DNA from: Eriocheir sinensis
Lineage: Eukaryota; Arthropoda; Malacostraca; Decapoda; Varunidae
Length of the DNA: 64,000 nt
Direction of reading: 5' to 3'
NCBI RefSeq assembly: GCF_024679095.1
Contig: NW_026111817.1
Coordinates: 161,501 to 225,500 of the forward strand
The notes under the pieces were generated by a model that ran no database searches, was not told where the DNA came from, and saw only the letters and a program-made list of their open reading frames with translations. The position numbers and the translations under genes are program-made. Of this stretch, positions 62,501 through 64,000 are shown in pieces. The number at the start of each line of letters is the position of its first letter. Position 1 is the first letter of the stretch.

Positions 62501-63285
62501 AGTTACTGTAAATTAAGGGTGTCACCATAATATAATTTAAAAAGTTAAATGCAAAGAAAAAGAGATACTGCAAAGTTCTCAGTGCCCCAGGAAAATAAAG
62601 GCATGGAGACTCCCTGCAGGCAAAGAAAAAAAACGGAAAATGGCCATTATGGAGTGATGAGCCTCTCGGATTTGAAGCTGCCAACCTTTGTTAACCCGGT
62701 CGGATTTGTTCTGAGCTTTGGTCCCAAAAGACTGGGGGCCTGGATGAAGTTACCTATTACCCACACTGGGTAGAGAGAAAGGAGTCAGCCACCCAAGAGC
62801 ATCACAACATGCAAGTCCCCTTCAAGCACAGTTTCCTTGCGGGGCCTCTGGCCCAAGGCACCTGTCACCAGGTGTGCTCCAAGGTTCCTGCAGGAAAAAG
62901 AACACCGCCACGAAGACCTGAAGTGACTAGGATTCCTCCTGGGACAGTGAAAGAGAGAAACATCAGAGGAAAACTGAGGATTAGAAGCTGGGCAGAAAAC
63001 CTGTAGTGAAAGGAAGGAAAGGGAGAATGTGTCCCCCAAAGTGTAAGCGGGAGGGTGACAACCCTTGATAGACTACCCAGAGGTAAGGTAGTTGGGGGCA
63101 TACGCTGTAGCAGCGCGTGGCTTTTCTGGTGCCTCATCTCCGTAACATTGGCCCCTTGAGCCTGTGGCCTGTGGTGGGAGGGACGTGTGGTCCACGGCCC
63201 CGGGACACAGGTGTCAGGGTGTGACATCCGGGTTACCACACCCCTACCTTCCCCCAGGTTTCCCAGGCAAGTGCACACCATTTCT
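62501..63285. other. Unassigned DNA, GC-richer towards 63280
   Basis: A 138-codon minus-strand frame at 63281-62865 is open but unrecognised. It may be the body of the SINE whose tRNA-like head is at 63286-63414 on the same strand. Confidence 0.35.
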
Positions 63286-63414
63286 ATCGACCAGCCTGAG
63301 AGGGAGATGAACAGCTGGGTGAGCGAGACTCGACTGCCCGGGTCGGGATCTTAGAACCTGGGCCTGCGGGGTGGAGGCAGAAGCCAGACACGCTGACCAC
63401 TAGACCACGGAGGC
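63286..63414 (-). mobile_element. tRNA-derived SINE, copy 2
   Basis: The minus strand begins GCCTCCGTGGTCTAGTGGTC with AGCGTG, a tRNA-Glu/Asp-like head (A-box TGGTCTAGTGG). B-box-like GGTTCTAAGATCC follows, then the shared CTCACCCAGCTG and CAGGCTGGTCGA. Homologous to copy 1 over about 120 bp. Confidence 0.65.
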
Positions 63415-63545
63415 GTACTACCCATAGGAAGGAAGTTGTGTGCAAAGTGATAGTCCGGATAGAAAGAAAGAAGTCCCTTTAGTTGCTCTCATTACGACAC
63501 GCAGGAATACGGTGGTGGAATTTCTTGGATATCCCTTCAACCACA

Positions 63546-64000
<455 letters not shown>

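Overview
This window looks like repeat-saturated animal nuclear DNA, most plausibly from a decapod crustacean and possibly a crab. That placement is an inference. It rests on the very long (TA)n, (CA)n and (GA)n arrays, the dense mixture of CR1/L2-like, Jockey-like and R2-like LINEs, tRNA-derived SINEs, Harbinger-like and Tc1-like DNA transposons, and GT-AG splice sites around coding-like blocks. Nothing bacterial, viral or organellar is apparent. No complete, intact protein gene was found. Almost every coding block is a decayed or truncated mobile element.

Layout. 1-130 is the end of a Ty3/Gypsy RNase H region, followed by microsatellites. 1.04-3.29 kb is an R2-like LINE (reverse transcriptase, CCHC finger, RLE endonuclease), and 3.5-4.26 kb resembles the N-terminal Myb part of another. 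4.29-8.51 kb is the best gene-like locus: spliced exons of a tyrosine-recombinase-like protein, one of whose introns carries a whole 1.37-kb Harbinger-like transposon. 8.69-9.19 kb is a CR1/L2-like 3' end. 9.29-11.16 kb is a mosaic of a repeated unit with a small ORF, a C2H2 zinc-finger remnant and the 3' end of a 28S rRNA. 11.3-14.8 kb holds a poly-A SINE, LINE scraps and very long (TA)n arrays caught in inverted and direct repeats.

16.29-19.39 kb is a minus-strand CR1/L2-like LINE abutting the N-terminus of a Tc1-like transposase. 19.7-33 kb is mostly AT-rich DNA with microsatellites, a tRNA-like SINE, tandem duplications, a candidate two-exon small gene and a CpG-rich block at 30.28-31.52 kb. 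33.0-33.4 kb is a PIF/Harbinger transposase remnant. 33.9-34.5 and 37.0-38.7 kb are degenerate satellites. Plus-strand Jockey-like copies lie at 34.5, 39.4, 44.3 and 53.0 kb. 41.3-44.0 kb is a heavily decayed minus-strand CR1/L2-like copy.

54.8-62.5 kb is a nested set: two head-to-tail minus-strand copies of a second CR1/L2-like family. The larger retains an ORF1 with SGNH-esterase blocks, and it has been invaded by a 338-bp Harbinger-like MITE and by a younger LINE. The window ends with a second copy of a tRNA-derived SINE and a long (GA)n array. Frameshifts are frequent everywhere, reflecting old age, uncorrected sequencing indels, or both.
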